Source of the DNA: Acidimicrobiia bacterium | GTDB lineage: Bacteria; Actinomycetota; Acidimicrobiia; Acidimicrobiales; SZUA-35 | Direction: 5' to 3' | NCBI GenBank assembly: GCA_029857855.1 | Contig: JAOUGG010000173.1 | Coordinates: forward strand, 1-6,089 | Length of the DNA: 6,089 bases | Part shown: in pieces, positions 5,799-6,089 of the stretch | Numbering within the stretch: the stretch's first letter is position 1 | How the letters are laid out: each line of letters opens with the position of its first letter | Notes under the pieces: model-generated | Seen by the model: the letters and a program-made list of their open reading frames with translations, nothing else | The model's database searches: none | What the model was told of the DNA's origin: nothing | Position numbers and translations under genes: made by a program

Positions 5799-5858
5799 TA
5801 CTTGACGATCGTACAGCGGTGCTAGCGTCATCCGTGTTGACCGTACGACCGTCAAGTA
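5799..5858. promoter_or_regulatory. Long inverted repeat (16-base arms) upstream of the lipoprotein gene, candidate operator pair
   Basis: The left arm TACTTGACGATCGTAC (5799-5814) is the reverse complement of the right arm (5843-5858) at 15 of 16 positions; the only mismatch is A5808 against C5849. The arms are 28 bases apart. The left arm contains the candidate -35 TTGACG (5802-5807) and an eight-base perfect palindrome ACGATCGT (5805-5812). The right arm abuts CGTACG (5842-5847), and another TTGAC lies at 5837-5841. There is no T-run, and the 28-base loop makes this a poor terminator. Paired binding sites for a dimeric repressor, TetR-like in style, are the likeliest reading. The repressor gene is not in the window. 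Confidence 0.6.
5802..5828 (+). promoter_or_regulatory. Candidate promoter of the lipoprotein gene
   Basis: TTGACG (5802-5807), a 15-base spacer and TAGCGT (5823-5828), the latter preceded by TGC as an extended -10 (TGNTANNNT). The spacer is one or two bases short of ideal, which the extended -10 could offset. Transcription would begin near 5835, leaving a leader of roughly 100 bases before GTG 5937. Confidence 0.45.
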
Positions 5859-5870
5859 AGAGCGGCGTCG

Positions 5871-5919
5871 GTCACTCACTCAGCTTCCGCAAGCCGGCTC
5901 TCCGGTGGGGAAGCGTGAC
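5871..5919 (+). promoter_or_regulatory. Structured 5' leader: interrupted 16-base-pair hairpin
   Basis: Three stacked helices are possible in the presumed leader RNA. P1 is GTCAC (5871-5875) with GTGAC (5915-5919). P2 is GCTTCC (5883-5888) with GGAAGC (5909-5914). P3 is GCCGG (5893-5897) with CCGGT (5902-5906), including one G-U pair and capped by CTCT. A seven-base one-sided bulge, TCACTCA (5876-5882), separates P1 from P2 on the 5' side. An internal loop GCAA/GG separates P2 from P3. P1 ends three bases before the Shine-Dalgarno sequence at 5923. No T-run follows, so it is not an ordinary terminator. It does not match a riboswitch class that I can recognise by eye. Pairings are read directly; function is inferred. 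Confidence 0.4.
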
Positions 5920-5922
5920 ACC

Positions 5923-5927
5923 AAGGA
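5923..5927 (+). promoter_or_regulatory. Ribosome binding site of the lipoprotein gene
   Basis: AAGGA lies nine bases before GTG 5937 and selects that start over the out-of-frame GTG at 5930-5932. Confidence 0.6.
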
Positions 5928-5936
5928 CTGTGATAC

Positions 5937-6089
5937 GTGACCGATTCCCTGATTCGACGTACTGCTGGAGCGGCGCTCGCCGTTGGTCTCCTGCTGTCGG
6001 CTGCCGCATGCACGTCGAGCGACGACACGAATACCGACACCACTACCGACGACACCACCGACACCACTACCGACGACACCACCGACACC
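5937..6089 (+). CDS. Lipoprotein, N-terminal part (truncated by the window edge)
   Basis: The first 51 codons of a longer gene, open to the last base. The product begins VTDSLIRRTAG, with two arginines. A hydrophobic core AALAVGLLLSAAA (12-24) follows, then Cys25 at a lipobox-like SAAAC, as expected for export and lipid anchoring on the outer face of the cytoplasmic membrane. After the cysteine comes an acidic Thr/Asp-rich linker in which the eight-residue unit DTTTDDTT repeats (34-41, 42-49, then the start of a third). Such linkers commonly separate the lipid anchor from the folded domain in actinobacterial solute-binding lipoproteins. The folded domain lies outside the window, so its function cannot be named. 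Translation starts at GTG, supported by AAGGA nine bases upstream. Unlike its neighbours it appears to have a long, structured leader and a candidate operator. Confidence 0.75.
   Translation, partial: MTDSLIRRTAGAALAVGLLLSAAACTSSDDTNTDTTTDDTTDTTTDDTTDT
6036..6089 (+). repeat. 24-base perfect tandem repeat in the lipoprotein linker
   Basis: Two identical 24-base copies (6036-6059 and 6060-6083) encode DTTTDDTT, and a third begins at 6084 and is cut by the window end. Being a multiple of three, gain or loss of copies would keep the reading frame and only change linker length. Confidence 0.85.

Noticed and set aside
5799..5858. Inverted repeat as the sdaA transcription terminator
   Set aside because: The 28-base loop and lack of a T-run make it a poor intrinsic terminator, while overlap with a TTGACG box favours an operator.
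5876..6088. Minus-strand frame with Val/Ser repeats (VVSSVVVSV)
   Set aside because: It is the antisense reading of the Thr/Asp repeat in the lipoprotein. The plus strand has a ribosome binding site, signal peptide and lipobox-like cysteine.
1..6089. CRISPR array, mobile element, tRNA or defence system
   Set aside because: No spaced repeat array, transposase, integrase, attachment-site duplication, tRNA-like fold or recognisable defence protein is visible on either strand.

Overview
The window is high-GC bacterial DNA with short intergenic gaps and a mixture of ATG and GTG starts. It looks like a chromosomal segment of an actinobacterium, plausibly of the Acidimicrobiia type. That placement is an inference from composition, protein style and promoter style; no rRNA or other marker gene is present. 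I see no integrase, transposase, tRNA, CRISPR array or defence cassette.

Layout from left to right. (1) A six-codon stub of a leftward gene probably starts at position 18. It shares a divergent promoter region (about 19-151) with a rightward gene. (2) That gene (152-2173) encodes a two-domain fusion of protein-L-isoaspartate O-methyltransferase and an erythromycin-esterase-like domain. (3) A short convergent gap carries GC-rich repeats. (4) A leftward gene (2248-2724) encodes a small soluble protein with a possible PH-like C-terminal half. (5) A divergent regulatory gap with a perfect palindrome leads to three closely spaced rightward genes: a 140-residue four-helix membrane protein, an HTH_42/AlkZ-like winged-helix protein (candidate DNA glycosylase), and a complete single-chain iron-sulfur L-serine dehydratase (sdaA). 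(6) A 169-bp regulatory gap precedes a lipoprotein gene truncated by the window edge.

The genes do not form one obvious pathway. The serine dehydratase feeds serine carbon into pyruvate. The methyltransferase fusion and the HTH_42 protein could both belong to damage repair (protein and DNA respectively), but their proximity alone does not prove a link.

Two patterns stand out. First, five of the seven proposed starts (18 minus, 152, 2830, 3293, 4385) lack a convincing Shine-Dalgarno sequence. Each has instead a TANNNT-like hexamer ending 5-7 nt before the start codon, as expected for leaderless mRNAs. The other two (2724 minus and 5937) have clear Shine-Dalgarno sequences. Second, the lipoprotein gene has an elaborate upstream region: 16-bp inverted-repeat arms with one mismatch overlapping a candidate -35 box, followed by a roughly 100-nt leader that can fold into a 16-bp interrupted hairpin ending three bases before the ribosome binding site. 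This leader is the best candidate here for an undescribed regulatory element.
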